Part shown: in pieces, positions 7,884 through 17,601 of the stretch
How positions within the stretch are numbered: position 1 is the first letter of the stretch
Layout: every line of letters begins with the position of its first letter
Source: Ruegeria sp. R13_0
Lineage (GTDB): Bacteria; Pseudomonadota; Alphaproteobacteria; Rhodobacterales; Rhodobacteraceae
Length of the DNA stretch: 64,000 nt
Direction of reading: 5' to 3'
Assembly: GCF_017743995.1 (NCBI RefSeq)
Contig: NZ_JAGHRB010000006.1
Coordinates: forward strand, 62,001-126,000
Notes under the pieces: generated by a model
What the model saw: only the letters and a program-made list of their open reading frames with translations
Told to the model about the DNA's origin: nothing
Database searches by the model: none
Made by a program: the position numbers and the translations under genes

Positions 7884-9155
7884 ATGTCCAATGAATCCCT
7901 GAATCTGGCCGACCTAAAAGCCAAAAGCCCCAAAGACCTTCTGGCAATGGCCGAAGAGCTGGAGATCGAAAACGCCTCGACCATGCGTAAAGGCGAGATG
8001 ATGTTCCAGATCCTGCGCGAACGCGCGGATGAGGGCTGGACTGTTGGCGGTGACGGCGTTCTTGAGGTCCTGCAAGACGGCTTTGGCTTTTTGCGTTCAC
8101 CCGAGGCGAACTATCTGCCGGGTCCCGATGACATCTATGTCTCGCCCGACATGATCCGCCTGCATTCGCTGCGCACCGGCGATACCGTTGAAGGTGAGAT
8201 CAAAGCGCCAGACGATAACGAGCGTTACTTCGCGCTGACCAAGGTCACCAAGATCAACTTTGAAGATCCTGAGAAGGCCAAGCACAAGATCCTGTTTGAC
8301 AACCTGACGCCGCTCTATCCGGATGAGCGTCTGAAGATGGAGATCGAAGATCCCACCATCAAAGACAAGTCGGCCCGTGTAATCGACCTGGTCTCGCCCA
8401 TCGGTAAAGGCCAGCGGTCGCTGATCGTGGCCCCGCCGCGGACCGGTAAAACGGTGATCCTGCAGAACATCGCGCACTCGATCGAACAGAACCACCCGGA
8501 GTGTTATCTGATCGTCCTGCTGATCGACGAACGCCCCGAAGAGGTGACGGACATGCAGCGCTCGGTGAAGGGAGAGGTTGTGTCTTCGACCTTTGACGAA
8601 CCGGCGACACGTCACGTCGCCGTGTCCGAGATGGTGATCGAAAAAGCCAAACGTTTGGTCGAGCATAAACGAGATGTTGTTATTTTGCTCGACTCGATCA
8701 CAAGACTTGGTAGGGCGTTTAACACTGTTGTGCCTTCTTCGGGTAAAGTTCTGACCGGGGGTGTGGACGCGAACGCCTTGCAGCGGCCCAAGCGGTTCTT
8801 TGGTGCCGCGCGGAATATCGAGGAGGGTGGTTCGCTGACCATCATCGCCACCGCGCTGATCGATACCGGCAGCCGGATGGATGAGGTCATCTTTGAAGAA
8901 TTCAAAGGCACGGGTAACTCGGAAATCGTTCTGGATCGGAAGATTGCAGACAAGCGCGTGTTCCCGGCCATCGACATCCTCAAATCCGGTACCCGGAAAG
9001 AGGACCTGCTGGTCGACAAGGGCGATCTGGCCAAGACTTTCGTTCTGCGCCGTATCCTCAACCCGATGGGCACCACCGACGCAATCGAGTTCCTGTTGTC
9101 CAAGCTGAAACAGACGAAGACAAACGGCGAGTTCTTCGATTCGATGAACACCTGA
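7884..9155 (+). CDS. rho: transcription termination factor Rho
   Basis: A hexameric RNA-dependent ATPase that ends transcription. The ATG at 7884 is chosen because GAAGG at 7871-7875 lies 8 bp before it and the product then begins [12 protein letters not shown], as usual in the family; a GTG at 7869 would add five residues. The 423-residue protein has the N-terminal Rho helix bundle ([16 protein letters not shown]), the cold-shock-like RNA-binding domain with [23 protein letters not shown], a Walker A PPRTGKT, Walker [11 protein letters not shown], and the C-terminal R-loop region. Full length, no insertion domain. Confidence 0.96.
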   Translation: MSNESLNLADLKAKSPKDLLAMAEELEIENASTMRKGEMMFQILRERADEGWTVGGDGVLEVLQDGFGFLRSPEANYLPGPDDIYVSPDMIRLHSLRTGDTVEGEIKAPDDNERYFALTKVTKINFEDPEKAKHKILFDNLTPLYPDERLKMEIEDPTIKDKSARVIDLVSPIGKGQRSLIVAPPRTGKTVILQNIAHSIEQNHPECYLIVLLIDERPEEVTDMQRSVKGEVVSSTFDEPATRHVAVSEMVIEKAKRLVEHKRDVVILLDSITRLGRAFNTVVPSSGKVLTGGVDANALQRPKRFFGAARNIEEGGSLTIIATALIDTGSRMDEVIFEEFKGTGNSEIVLDRKIADKRVFPAIDILKSGTRKEDLLVDKGDLAKTFVLRRILNPMGTTDAIEFLLSKLKQTKTNGEFFDSMNT

Positions 9156-9185
9156 CACAGGTCTTAACTGACGCGAGGCCTTCGA

Positions 9186-10472
9186 ATGGACACGATATTC
9201 GCCTTGGCCAGCGCGCAAGGCAAAGCCGGGGTGGCGGTCATCCGCCTCTCTGGTCCTGACGCGCATCGTGCAGCGGCTGGGATGACCGGTGGCGCACTTC
9301 CGGCGCGTGGGATGTCTCTGCGGGTTTTGCGGGATGCTGACGGTACTCGTCTGGATGATGGGCTGGTGCTGACCTTTAAGGCTCCGGCCAGCTTCACCGG
9401 TGAAGATGTGGCAGAGCTGCAGATCCACGGAAGTACGGCCTCGGTCAATGCTGTCATGCGCTGCTTGTCGGACACGAACGGTCTGCGCCTTGCCGAACCC
9501 GGAGAGTTCACCCGCCGCGCGTTGGAAAACGGCAAGATGGATTTAGCCCAGGTCGAAGGCCTTGCCGATTTGATCGACGCCGAGACGGAAGCCCAACGCA
9601 AACAGGCGCAAACGATCCTCGCTGGTGAGTTGGGAAATCTGGCCGAGCGATGGAGGAGGGATCTGATCCGAGCGGCCTCTCTGTTAGAGGCCGTGATCGA
9701 CTTTGCCGATGAAGAGGTTCCGACCGATGTCACCCCTGAGGTGCGCGATCTGATCTCGGGCGTCATGGCGGATTTGAGGCGCGAAGCAGATGGTGTTCAG
9801 ATCGCGGAACGCATCAGAACCGGATTCGAAGTCGCAATCGTCGGCCTTCCCAACGCGGGCAAGTCTACCTTGCTGAATGCTTTGGCGGGGCGAGACGCTG
9901 CAATTACATCAGAATATGCGGGGACAACGCGGGACGTTATCGAAGTCCGAATGGATCTGGCAGGGCTTCCGGTGACTTTGCTGGACACTGCCGGGCTGCG
10001 CGATACGGACGACCACGTTGAAAGCCTTGGTATCGCATTGGCTAAGAAACGCGCTGAAACTGCTGATTTGCGTGTTTTTCTTTCTGACGACCCGTTGAGT
10101 CTTGGTGTTGATATTCAGCCGGATGATATTCAGGTGGCACCGAAAGCGGACCTTCGAAACCCAGAAGACGGTGGAGTTTCAGGTAAAACGGGTCAGGGGA
10201 TTGATCAGCTGATATCCAATATATCGCGTGTACTGAGTGATCGCACCACTAGCCATGGTATTGCAACACGAGAACGCCATCGCATTGCTTTGACTAGAGC
10301 ATTGGACGCTCTGACTGCGGCAATGTCGGTTCTGGAATCAGGTCCGGACCTGTATGATATCGCAGCAGAAGAGATGCGCACTGCGATCCGCGCACTTGAA
10401 TATTTGGTGGGCAGAATAGGTGTCGAGGATCTGTTAGATGAAATATTCTCGAGCTTCTGCCTGGGAAAATAG
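9186..10472 (+). CDS. mnmE: tRNA modification GTPase MnmE
   Basis: With MnmG it forms the cmnm5U modification at wobble U34 of several tRNAs. GAGG at 9175-9178 lies 7 bp before the ATG. The 428-residue protein has the N-terminal tetrahydrofolate-binding domain (1 to about 120), a helical domain, an inserted GTPase domain with G1 GLPNAGKST at 220-228 and G3 [10 protein letters not shown] at 267, and the C-terminal catalytic-cysteine motif CLGK (Cys425). The last third shows lower GC and more A/T-ending codons than the start. mnmG begins 3 bases after its stop. Confidence 0.95.
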   Translation: MDTIFALASAQGKAGVAVIRLSGPDAHRAAAGMTGGALPARGMSLRVLRDADGTRLDDGLVLTFKAPASFTGEDVAELQIHGSTASVNAVMRCLSDTNGLRLAEPGEFTRRALENGKMDLAQVEGLADLIDAETEAQRKQAQTILAGELGNLAERWRRDLIRAASLLEAVIDFADEEVPTDVTPEVRDLISGVMADLRREADGVQIAERIRTGFEVAIVGLPNAGKSTLLNALAGRDAAITSEYAGTTRDVIEVRMDLAGLPVTLLDTAGLRDTDDHVESLGIALAKKRAETADLRVFLSDDPLSLGVDIQPDDIQVAPKADLRNPEDGGVSGKTGQGIDQLISNISRVLSDRTTSHGIATRERHRIALTRALDALTAAMSVLESGPDLYDIAAEEMRTAIRALEYLVGRIGVEDLLDEIFSSFCLGK

Positions 10473-10475
10473 GGA

Positions 10476-12353
10476 GTGTTTCACGTGAAACATTCAGACT
10501 TTGATGTAGTCGTCATTGGCGCAGGGCACGCGGGCACCGAGGCTGCGCATGCAGCAGCCCGAATGGGTGTTTCGACAGCATTGGTCACGCTATCCGCCGC
10601 AGATATCGGTGTGATGTCCTGCAATCCTGCAATCGGGGGATTGGGTAAAGGCCACTTGGTTCGTGAGATAGACGCTTTGGACGGCGTTATGGGGCGTGTT
10701 GCCGACCAAGCAGGGATCCAGTTCCGGCTGTTAAACCGTCGCAAGGGGCCAGCAGTGCAGGGGCCAAGAACACAAGCAGATAGGGCGCTTTACCGAGCTG
10801 CGATGCAAAGGGAAACGGATAGGCAAGAAAACCTGTCTGTTATTGTTGGCGAAGTCGTAGACTTTCTGATGAATCAGGATCGTGTCGCTGGTGTAAAATT
10901 GGGCGACGGGTCAGAAATCTCAGCAAAGTCAGTCATTCTTACATCGGGCACGTTCCTTCGCGGTGTGATCCATATCGGAGACGTCTCGCGACCCGGAGGT
11001 CGCATGGGAGATCGCCCTTCCGTCAGATTGGCGGAACGTTTGGATGCATATGACCTTCCAACGGGACGGTTGAAAACGGGAACCCCACCGAGGTTGGACG
11101 GGCGCACCATAGATTGGTTAGGTTTGGAGCGCCAGGACGGCGACGACGAGCCAACCTTGTTCTCGTTCCTGTCGACATCCGTTGTCGCGCCTCAGATTTC
11201 GTGTGGGATTACGCATACGAACGCTCAGACACATGAAATAATTGAAAAGAACCTAAGCAAGTCGGCGATGTATGGCGGCCATATCGATGGGGTGGGTCCA
11301 AGATACTGCCCGTCGATCGAAGACAAGATCGTTCGGTTTGCAGAGAAAGACTCGCATCAGATCTTCCTTGAGCCCGAAGGAGTGAACGACCATACAATAT
11401 ACCCCAACGGTATTTCGACGTCCTTGCCGCAGGATGTGCAGCTACAATATGTTCGTTCGATCAAAGGGCTAGAGAATGTTGACATCCTGCAGCCCGGCTA
11501 TGCCATTGAGTACGACTATATAGACCCCCGTGTCTTATCAGCGACTTTGGCCTTGCCCGAGATTCCAGGCCTATATCTAGCTGGCCAGATCAACGGAACC
11601 ACAGGATATGAGGAGGCTGCCGCTCAGGGTATGGTTGCTGGCCTCAATGCGGCTTTGGCTGTTCAGGATCGGGAACCGATCCATTTCACCCGTGCCGATA
11701 GCTACATCGGTGTCATGATAGATGACCTCACCACTCGAGGCGTTGCAGAGCCGTATCGGATGTTCACCTCGCGTGCAGAGTTTAGATTGTCTCTGCGTGC
11801 GGATAACGCCGATCAGCGTTTAACGCCGATTGGGCTACAGTTGGGTTGTGTTGGAAGCCGACGCCGAAAAGTCTTTACTGAAAAGATGGATCAATTAAGC
11901 GACGCGAAATCGCTTTTGAGTGATCGAACCTATACGCCGAAAGAGGTTTTGGCAGCTGGCATCAATGTCAATCAGGACGGGAATAGACGTGATGGAATGG
12001 CGATTCTGGCTTTTCCGGATGTGGCTTTTGAGGATCTGCTGCCCTTGATACCCGAACTGGACACGGTGATGCCAGAAATCCGGCTTCAGGTCGCTAGGGA
12101 TGCGCTATACGCAAACTATATCGCACGGCAACAGCGGGATGTCGAAGCTATGAAGAGGGATGAATCCTATCAGATTCCCAGGGATTTCGACTATTTTGCT
12201 TTGGATGGGCTTTCATCTGAAATGAAGCACAAGCTGTCTCAGGCAAAACCCGGAAATATTGCTCAGGCCAGTAGGGTAGAAGGCGTTACACCCGCGGCAT
12301 TGACTTTGGTTTTGGCAAAACTTCGGCGTGATCAAAAAGTTAAACAAGCATGA
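10476..12353 (+). CDS. mnmG: tRNA uridine-5-carboxymethylaminomethyl modification enzyme MnmG
   Basis: The FAD-dependent partner of MnmE. The GTG start at 10476 gives an N-terminus [10 protein letters not shown] whose codons are part of a perfect parS site; an in-frame GTG at 10485 is an alternative. The 625-residue protein has the FAD-binding [10 protein letters not shown] at residues 15-25, the [23 protein letters not shown] region with an active-site Cys, the second family signature [16 protein letters not shown] near residue 370, and a C-terminal helical domain for MnmE and tRNA contact. It overlaps rsmG by 4 bp. Confidence 0.96.
   Translation: MFHVKHSDFDVVVIGAGHAGTEAAHAAARMGVSTALVTLSAADIGVMSCNPAIGGLGKGHLVREIDALDGVMGRVADQAGIQFRLLNRRKGPAVQGPRTQADRALYRAAMQRETDRQENLSVIVGEVVDFLMNQDRVAGVKLGDGSEISAKSVILTSGTFLRGVIHIGDVSRPGGRMGDRPSVRLAERLDAYDLPTGRLKTGTPPRLDGRTIDWLGLERQDGDDEPTLFSFLSTSVVAPQISCGITHTNAQTHEIIEKNLSKSAMYGGHIDGVGPRYCPSIEDKIVRFAEKDSHQIFLEPEGVNDHTIYPNGISTSLPQDVQLQYVRSIKGLENVDILQPGYAIEYDYIDPRVLSATLALPEIPGLYLAGQINGTTGYEEAAAQGMVAGLNAALAVQDREPIHFTRADSYIGVMIDDLTTRGVAEPYRMFTSRAEFRLSLRADNADQRLTPIGLQLGCVGSRRRKVFTEKMDQLSDAKSLLSDRTYTPKEVLAAGINVNQDGNRRDGMAILAFPDVAFEDLLPLIPELDTVMPEIRLQVARDALYANYIARQQRDVEAMKRDESYQIPRDFDYFALDGLSSEMKHKLSQAKPGNIAQASRVEGVTPAALTLVLAKLRRDQKVKQA
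10477..10492. other. parS: parS centromere-like site 1
   Basis: The 16-bp palindrome TGTTTCACGTGAAACA, an exact match to the ParB-binding consensus. It overlaps the first codons of mnmG and lies about 3.3 kb from parB. ParB loads here, spreads, and is moved by ParA; SMC loading is a further known role. Confidence 0.93.
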
Positions 12354-12961
12354 AGCCTGAATTTTCCAAGTTCGATGTTTCACGTGAAACATTCGACCGG
12401 CTGGATAGGTATGTGGAGCTGGTGAAACGCTGGAATCCCAAGATCAACCTGGTTTCCAGGAACAGTCTGGAGGACATCTGGGACCGACATATTTTGGATT
12501 CCGTCCAGGTATTCCGATGTGCAACGGTCGCGGATACCTGGGTGGATATCGGAACCGGAGGCGGATTTCCGGGGATGGTATGCGCGATTGTGGCATTGGA
12601 CGAGGCGCCATACACCCGTTTCCAATTCGTTGAAAGTGATCAGAGAAAATCGGCTTTTCTAAGGAACGTTGCACGTGAATGTGGGGTGACGTGTCAGGTC
12701 ATTTCAAAACGAATCGAATCCGTTGATCCACTTGAAGCTGACATCCTATCAGCCCGCGCTTTGGCAGATCTACGCACATTATTGTTCTTTTGTGACAGGC
12801 ATTTAAGCGAGAATGGCACTGCTTTGTTGCCGAAAGGCGCGAACTGGAAAAAAGAACTGTCAGAGGCCCAGGAAGAATGGAAATTCGATGTTGAGCCGAT
12901 TACAAGTTTAACAGAGCCCCAAGCCGTAATCCTTAAAATCAAAGGAGTATCTCGTGGTTGA
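12350..12961 (+). CDS. rsmG: 16S rRNA (guanine527-N7)-methyltransferase RsmG
   Basis: Methylates G527 (E. coli numbering) of 16S rRNA with SAM; loss gives low-level streptomycin resistance in several bacteria. The 203-residue protein has the SAM loop [11 protein letters not shown] at 65-75 and the preceding [19 protein letters not shown] typical of GidB. Its codons 9-14 (DVSRET) come from the second parS palindrome. ATGA overlap joins it to mnmG and its 3' end overlaps parA by 8 bp, so mnmE-mnmG-rsmG-parA-parB is probably one unit. GC content looks lower than in the flanking genes. Confidence 0.95.
   Translation: MKPEFSKFDVSRETFDRLDRYVELVKRWNPKINLVSRNSLEDIWDRHILDSVQVFRCATVADTWVDIGTGGGFPGMVCAIVALDEAPYTRFQFVESDQRKSAFLRNVARECGVTCQVISKRIESVDPLEADILSARALADLRTLLFFCDRHLSENGTALLPKGANWKKELSEAQEEWKFDVEPITSLTEPQAVILKIKGVSRG
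12376..12391. other. parS: parS centromere-like site 2
   Basis: A second exact copy of TGTTTCACGTGAAACA, inside the 5' part of rsmG and about 1.9 kb from the first copy. Two perfect copies so close to parAB make a functional segregation site very likely. Confidence 0.93.
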
Positions 12962-13757
12962 TCTTTCTCGTCCTTCAGGGCCCCGGATAATTGCGGTTGC
13001 CAATCAGAAGGGCGGAGTTGGGAAAACTACGACGGCGATAAATCTGGCTGCGGGTTTGGCCGAAGCTGGCTGCCGGGTTCTGGTTGTTGATCTCGATCCG
13101 CAGGGCAACGCGTCGACTGGATTGGGTGTCGAAGACCGAGATTGGACCACTTATGATCTTATTCTGGACGACGCACCGCTCGAGGCGGTCATACAAGAAA
13201 CTGAGATAGGTGGTCTTTTCGTCATTCCGGCCACTGTCGATCTGAGCTCGGCGGATATCGAACTGATTTCAAACGAAAAACGCAGCTACTTGCTGCATGA
13301 CGCGTTGCGACAAACCTCAATAGACGGATTCGAGCTGGATTTCGTCTTGATTGACTGCCCTCCGTCCTTGAATCTGCTGACGGTGAACGCAATGGTTGCG
13401 TCCCATTCGGTTCTTGTTCCATTGCAGAGTGAATTCTTTGCTCTGGAGGGTTTGTCTCAGTTGATGCTGACGATTCGAGAGGTTCGCCAAACTGCGAATC
13501 CGGATCTAAGAATCGAAGGTATTGTGTTGACCATGTATGACAACCGCAACAACTTGTCCCGTCAGGTCGAGAAAGACGCACGTGACAATTTGGGTGAGAT
13601 GGTTTTTAAGACCAAGATACCCAGAAATGTGCGGGTCAGTGAGGCGCCGTCTTACGCGTTGCCAGTTTTGCAATATGACTCGGGCTCGCTTGGGGCGATG
13701 GCATATCGTCATTTGGCCCGCGAAGTCATGCACAAGAACAACAAAGTCGCTGCTTAA
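12954..13757 (+). CDS. parA: chromosome partitioning ATPase ParA
   Basis: A Walker-type ATPase that binds DNA non-specifically and moves ParB-parS complexes. The start is a GTG with AAGGAG at 12942-12947, 6 bp before it. The 267-residue protein has the deviant Walker A KGGVGKTT at 19-26 (signature Lys included), DLDPQGNAS near residue 47, and the Walker B-type VLIDCPPSLNLLT near residue 125. No N-terminal helix-turn-helix is present, so it is the short chromosomal (Soj-type) form rather than a plasmid P1-type ParA. Confidence 0.95.
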   Translation: MVDLSRPSGPRIIAVANQKGGVGKTTTAINLAAGLAEAGCRVLVVDLDPQGNASTGLGVEDRDWTTYDLILDDAPLEAVIQETEIGGLFVIPATVDLSSADIELISNEKRSYLLHDALRQTSIDGFELDFVLIDCPPSLNLLTVNAMVASHSVLVPLQSEFFALEGLSQLMLTIREVRQTANPDLRIEGIVLTMYDNRNNLSRQVEKDARDNLGEMVFKTKIPRNVRVSEAPSYALPVLQYDSGSLGAMAYRHLAREVMHKNNKVAA

Positions 13758-13777
13758 GCGACAATGAGGAGGGCGAC

Positions 13778-14674
13778 ATGAGCGCCAAAAAAGCGAAACC
13801 CAGGGGTCTTGGTCGTGGTCTTTCGGCCCTTATGGCGGATGTTACGCAGGAAACGGATGGACGCTCACCGGCCGAGCCGCGCCGGCCGGATATGACGGTT
13901 CCCATTGAAAAGCTGAAGGCGAACCCGAACCAGCCGCGCCGGACATTCCAGCCTGAGCAGTTGGACGAGTTGGCGTCCTCGGTCAAGGAAAAGGGAATCA
14001 TCCAACCATTGATCGTGCGGTCGATCGGTGCCGGAGAGTATGAAATCGTTGCGGGGGAACGCCGTTGGCGCGCCGCGCAAATGGCGCAACTGCATGATAT
14101 TCCAGTCATTGTTCGCGATTTTGATGATACCGAGGTTCTGGAAGTCGCGATTATTGAAAATATACAACGGGCGGATTTGAATTCCGTCGAAGAAGCGGCT
14201 GGTTACAAGCAGCTCATGGACCGTTTCGGCCACACGCAGGAGAAACTGGCTGAGGCTTTGGGTAAAAGTCGCAGTCATATAGCCAACCTTCTGCGCCTGT
14301 TGTCACTGCCGATAGATGTGCAAGCCCTTGTGATTGAAGGGAAATTATCCGCAGGGCATGCAAGGGCTTTGATCACGGCCGAGAATCCATCGGAACTGGC
14401 CAAACGGGTCGTGAAAGACGGGCTTTCGGTAAGGGCGACAGAAGCCCTAGTGAAAAAGCAACAGCAGGGCTCAGGAGATCGTCCCGCGCCGAGGTCTCGG
14501 GATCTGAACGCAGGTAAAGATGCAGATACCCGCGCGCTGGAGAAAGACCTCTCGGCCATCTTGGCTATGAAGGTTTCGATCAATCACAAGGCCGGGACAG
14601 AAACAGGTCAGGTTGTTTTGACCTATGAGAACCTGGATCAGTTGGACGATCTTTGCGCCAAACTCAGCCGTTAG
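13778..14674 (+). CDS. parB: chromosome partitioning protein ParB
   Basis: A CTP-dependent DNA clamp that recognises parS. The 298-residue protein has the basic GLGRGLSAL N-terminus used for ParA contact, the CTP-binding motif GERRWRA at 93-99, ENIQRADLNSVEEA, a helix-turn-helix (QEKLAEALGKSRSHIANLLRLL about 150-170), and a C-terminal dimer domain. GAGGAGGG precedes the ATG. Its last 11 bases overlap the 3' end of the convergent DUF454 gene. The two perfect parS sites lie just upstream in mnmG and rsmG. Confidence 0.95.
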   Translation: MSAKKAKPRGLGRGLSALMADVTQETDGRSPAEPRRPDMTVPIEKLKANPNQPRRTFQPEQLDELASSVKEKGIIQPLIVRSIGAGEYEIVAGERRWRAAQMAQLHDIPVIVRDFDDTEVLEVAIIENIQRADLNSVEEAAGYKQLMDRFGHTQEKLAEALGKSRSHIANLLRLLSLPIDVQALVIEGKLSAGHARALITAENPSELAKRVVKDGLSVRATEALVKKQQQGSGDRPAPRSRDLNAGKDADTRALEKDLSAILAMKVSINHKAGTETGQVVLTYENLDQLDDLCAKLSR

Positions 14675-15017
14675 GGCGTGTCCAGATAAAGATCATGACG
14701 CCGCTCAGAACCACGGCCTGAATGATCAGGACGTGGGACGGTAAAGACAATAGAACCGAGATGCCAAATACGGCGGCGACCGAAGCGGTGGCCGCCTTTT
14801 TTGCGCTCGGATGAATCGCGCCTGATCTCTGCCAATCGATAATCATTGGACCAAAGACCCGATGGGTCAAAAGCCAATTGTGCAGCCGGGACGATGAGCG
14901 GGCAAAGAAAAACGCGGCCAGCAGCAGAAAGGGAACGGTTGGGAGCAGGGGCAAAACCACTCCGACCATAGCGAGCGCGACGCAGAGCAAACCAAGACCG
15001 GCCCAAAGGTACTGCAT
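14664..15017 (-). CDS. DUF454 (YbaN-type) inner-membrane protein
   Basis: A 117-residue protein with an N-terminal membrane hairpin (residues 3-40, containing the family's GVVLPLLPTVPFLLLAAFFFARSS region), a short polar segment with HNWLLTHRVFGP, and two further hydrophobic segments near 75-112. This matches the DUF454/YbaN family, whose function is unknown. It is convergent with parB and overlaps its 3' end by 11 bp. hemW lies 3 bp upstream on the same strand, so it may be the last gene of the rph-rdgB-hemW group. Confidence 0.82.
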   Translation of the reverse strand: MQYLWAGLGLLCVALAMVGVVLPLLPTVPFLLLAAFFFARSSSRLHNWLLTHRVFGPMIIDWQRSGAIHPSAKKAATASVAAVFGISVLLSLPSHVLIIQAVVLSGVMIFIWTRPNG

Positions 15018-15020
15018 CGG

Positions 15021-16175
15021 CTACTCCAATAACTCGCGGATAACCGCGTTCAGAACGGCACGCCCGTCTTTGGTGGCTTTCAGTCGCGAGTCTGACAGCT
15101 CAATCATGCCAAGGTCGGACAGAGAGTCGAGCTTGTCTTTGGGGAGAGGGTGTCCGGAGAGCGCGCTGTATCTCTCCATATCTAGGCCTTCTCTCAAACG
15201 AATACACATCATCAGGTATTCAGCGGCCTGTTCGATCAGAAGAACCTCGGTTCGATCACTTTCTCCGGATCCGTTGGAAACCGCATTCAGCCAAGTATTC
15301 GGGGACAAATGGGTTTCCGTCGCGAACTTCCGTCCGTTCAAAGTGACGCGACCATGCGCGCCGGGTCCGATACCAACATAGTCGCCGTAGCGCCAATAGA
15401 TCTGGTTGTGCTGCGACTCGGCGCCGGGGCGGGCATGGTTGGAGACTTCATAGGCGGGCAGACCGTGTGCCTCGCAGATCTCTTGCGTCGCCAAATACAT
15501 ATCCGCGGCGTGGTCATCCTCGGGCAAACCGCGCAATTTACCGACCGCATAGCGATCCCCAAAGGCGGTGCCTTCTTCGATGGTCAGTTGATAGAGCGAC
15601 AGGTGATCGACAGCCATCGACAGGGCCTCGGTCAACTCGGCCTGCCAAGATTCAAGGGTTTGATGTTGGCGCGCGTAGATCAAATCAAAGCTGACGCGGT
15701 CGAAACAGGCGCGGGCGATGTCGAAGGCGGCGCGTGCTTCGGCGACCGTATGGATGCGACCCAAGCGGCGGAGGTCTTCATCGTTCAGCGCCTGCACACC
15801 CATCGAAATCCGATTGACGCCGGCGTCACGATAGGCGGCAAAGCGCCCGGCCTCGACCGAACCGGGGTTGGCCTCGAGCGATATTTCCATGTCGTTGGCG
15901 GGCCGCCAGAGGCTGCGGGCTTCGTCAATGACGACTGAAACGGTGTCGGGGTTCATCAGTGACGGGGTGCCACCGCCAAAGAAGATCGTATTTAGAACCC
16001 TGTCGGGCGTTTCAATGGCTGATCGGCGCAGTTCGGCTAGATAGGCATCAAGCCATTGTTTTTGATCAATATTTTTAGAAACATGGCTGTTGAAATCGCA
16101 ATAGGGGCACTTGGCCTCGCAAAAGGGCCAGTGCACATACAGGCCAAAGCCCCCGTTGCGCCAATCATCCGCCAA
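15021..16175 (-). CDS. hemW: HemW, radical-SAM heme chaperone
   Basis: Formerly annotated as oxygen-independent coproporphyrinogen oxidase-like. The radical-SAM cysteines are Cys19, Cys23 and Cys26 (CEAKCPYC). The HNQIYW motif matches the HNxxYW heme-binding signature of HemW proteins rather than true HemN. SAM-binding FFGGGTPSLM follows near residue 65. The 384-residue length is normal. HemW delivers heme to respiratory enzymes in studied species. It overlaps rdgB by 11 bp, which suggests coupled translation. Confidence 0.92.
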   Translation of the reverse strand: MADDWRNGGFGLYVHWPFCEAKCPYCDFNSHVSKNIDQKQWLDAYLAELRRSAIETPDRVLNTIFFGGGTPSLMNPDTVSVVIDEARSLWRPANDMEISLEANPGSVEAGRFAAYRDAGVNRISMGVQALNDEDLRRLGRIHTVAEARAAFDIARACFDRVSFDLIYARQHQTLESWQAELTEALSMAVDHLSLYQLTIEEGTAFGDRYAVGKLRGLPEDDHAADMYLATQEICEAHGLPAYEVSNHARPGAESQHNQIYWRYGDYVGIGPGAHGRVTLNGRKFATETHLSPNTWLNAVSNGSGESDRTEVLLIEQAAEYLMMCIRLREGLDMERYSALSGHPLPKDKLDSLSDLGMIELSDSRLKATKDGRAVLNAVIRELLE

Positions 16176-16779
16176 AGCAGCGCTTCACGAACATCTCCAC
16201 CGCGTGGCCGCGATGGCTGATCTTGTTCTTTTCCCAACGATCCATCTCGGCAAAGGTAATGTCATGACCTTCGGGGACAAACATTGGGTCATACCCGAAG
16301 CCGTCTTTACCTCGGATTGGCCAGACGAGATGACCGGGCGCGATGCCCTCGAACACTTCGTCATGACCGTCGGGCCAGGCCAGAACCAACGTGCAACGAA
16401 ATTGCGCGGTGCGCGGGTGAGGGGCGTTCTTAGCCTCCAATTCGTTGTTGGCACGGGTCATGGCCATCATGAAATCGCGGCCATTGTCTGTTTCGGCCCA
16501 GTCGGCCGTATAGACGCCCGGCGCGCCGTCCAGCGCGTCGATGGTGATTCCGGAATCGTCCGACAGGGCAGGCAGACCGGTGGCCTTGGCGGCAGCATGC
16601 GCCTTGATCCGGGCATTGCCGACAAAGGTGTCCTCGGTCTCTTCCGGTTCGGGCAGGTTCATCTCAGCCCCGCCAACCACCGTCACGCCAAAGGGGCTGA
16701 GGAGATGCGCCATCTCCTCAAGCTTGCCTTTGTTATGCGTGGCGACCAGCAGTCTGTCCCCGTCGAACTTGCGGGTCAT
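16165..16779 (-). CDS. rdgB: RdgB/HAM1 non-canonical purine NTP pyrophosphatase
   Basis: Removes dITP, XTP and ITP from the nucleotide pool by hydrolysis to monophosphates. The 204-residue protein has the N-terminal [11 protein letters not shown], the catalytic [14 protein letters not shown] region near residue 70 with the family's Asp, and [11 protein letters not shown] and SHRGHAV near the C-terminus. It overlaps rph by 4 bp at its start and hemW by 11 bp at its end. The rph-rdgB-hemW order is widespread in proteobacteria. Confidence 0.95.
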   Translation of the reverse strand: MTRKFDGDRLLVATHNKGKLEEMAHLLSPFGVTVVGGAEMNLPEPEETEDTFVGNARIKAHAAAKATGLPALSDDSGITIDALDGAPGVYTADWAETDNGRDFMMAMTRANNELEAKNAPHPRTAQFRCTLVLAWPDGHDEVFEGIAPGHLVWPIRGKDGFGYDPMFVPEGHDITFAEMDRWEKNKISHRGHAVEMFVKRCFGG

Positions 16780-17489
16780 GCGGTGGCTGCCTTTTGGGCG
16801 GCAGCCAGCTCACCCACGCCTTTTTCGGCCAGATCAATCAGTTGATCCATCTGCACGCGGCTGAAGACCGAGCCTTCGGCGCTCATCTGGACTTCGATCA
16901 GTTTGCCCGAGCCGGTCATGATGAAGTTGCCGTCCACGCCCGCCTCGCTGTCTTCGGGGTAGTCGAGGTCCAGAACCGGCTGACCCGCGTAGATGCCGCA
17001 AGAAACGGCTGCAACAGGGTCTACCAAGGGATCTGAGATCACGTCACCCGCTTTCATCAGCTTGTTCACGGCCAGACGCAGCGCCACCCAGCCACCGGTG
17101 ATCGAGGCGCAGCGGGTACCGCCATCCGCCTGTATGACATCACAATCAACGGTGATCTGGCGCTCACCCAATGCAACCCGGTCGACGCCGGCCCGCAGGG
17201 CTCGGCCGATCAGGCGCTGGATTTCGACGGTACGACCGCCTTGTTTGCCCGAAGCCGCCTCACGCCGCATCCGCGTGTTGGTTGCGCGGGGCAGCATGCC
17301 GTATTCGGCAGTGACCCAGCCAAGGCCAGAACCCTTGATGAAGGGCGGCACACGATCCTCGATCGTGGCAGTACACAGCACATGGGTGTCGCCCATCTTG
17401 ATCAGGCAAGATCCTTCGGCATGTTTGGTGAAGCCCGTCTCGATTGAAACGGCGCGCATTTCGTTTAGATCACGTCCTGAGGGTCGCAT
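16776..17489 (-). CDS. rph: ribonuclease PH
   Basis: A phosphate-dependent 3'-5' exoribonuclease that trims tRNA 3' ends. The ATG at 17489 is preferred: AAAGGA lies about 7 bp before it and the product then begins [12 protein letters not shown], the conserved RNase PH start; the open frame continues upstream to 17534 without conserved residues. The 237-residue protein has the phosphate/RNA-binding core with RRE and [21 protein letters not shown] and the [12 protein letters not shown] motif. Divergent from hrcA. Confidence 0.95.
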   Translation of the reverse strand: MRPSGRDLNEMRAVSIETGFTKHAEGSCLIKMGDTHVLCTATIEDRVPPFIKGSGLGWVTAEYGMLPRATNTRMRREAASGKQGGRTVEIQRLIGRALRAGVDRVALGERQITVDCDVIQADGGTRCASITGGWVALRLAVNKLMKAGDVISDPLVDPVAAVSCGIYAGQPVLDLDYPEDSEAGVDGNFIMTGSGKLIEVQMSAEGSVFSRVQMDQLIDLAEKGVGELAAAQKAATA

Positions 17490-17550
17490 GGGAATTCCTT
17501 TGTTTGCTGGGTTGGGGATAACGTCCTGCGGCATTACGATGCAACCCCGA

Positions 17551-17578
17551 TTGACCTTTCATTTACCTGCGATTTAAT
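17551..17578 (+). promoter_or_regulatory. candidate sigma-70 promoter of hrcA-grpE
   Basis: TTGACC at 17551-17556 and TTTAAT at 17573-17578 with a 16-bp spacer, 23 bases before the hrcA start. No CIRCE operator (TTAGCACTC-N9-GAGTGCTAA) is seen in the gap. Confidence 0.5.
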
Positions 17579-17601
17579 GGCAGTCCAGCAGGGGACCGAG
17601 A

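Noticed and set aside
8097-9428. A 443-codon open frame antisense to rho and the start of mnmE
   Set aside because: It lies over two certain genes, has no recognisable domain and runs across the gene boundary. Codon bias of the real genes explains it.
17535-17601. CIRCE operator before hrcA
   Set aside because: The TTAGCACTC and GAGTGCTAA arms are not present in this gap or before dnaK.
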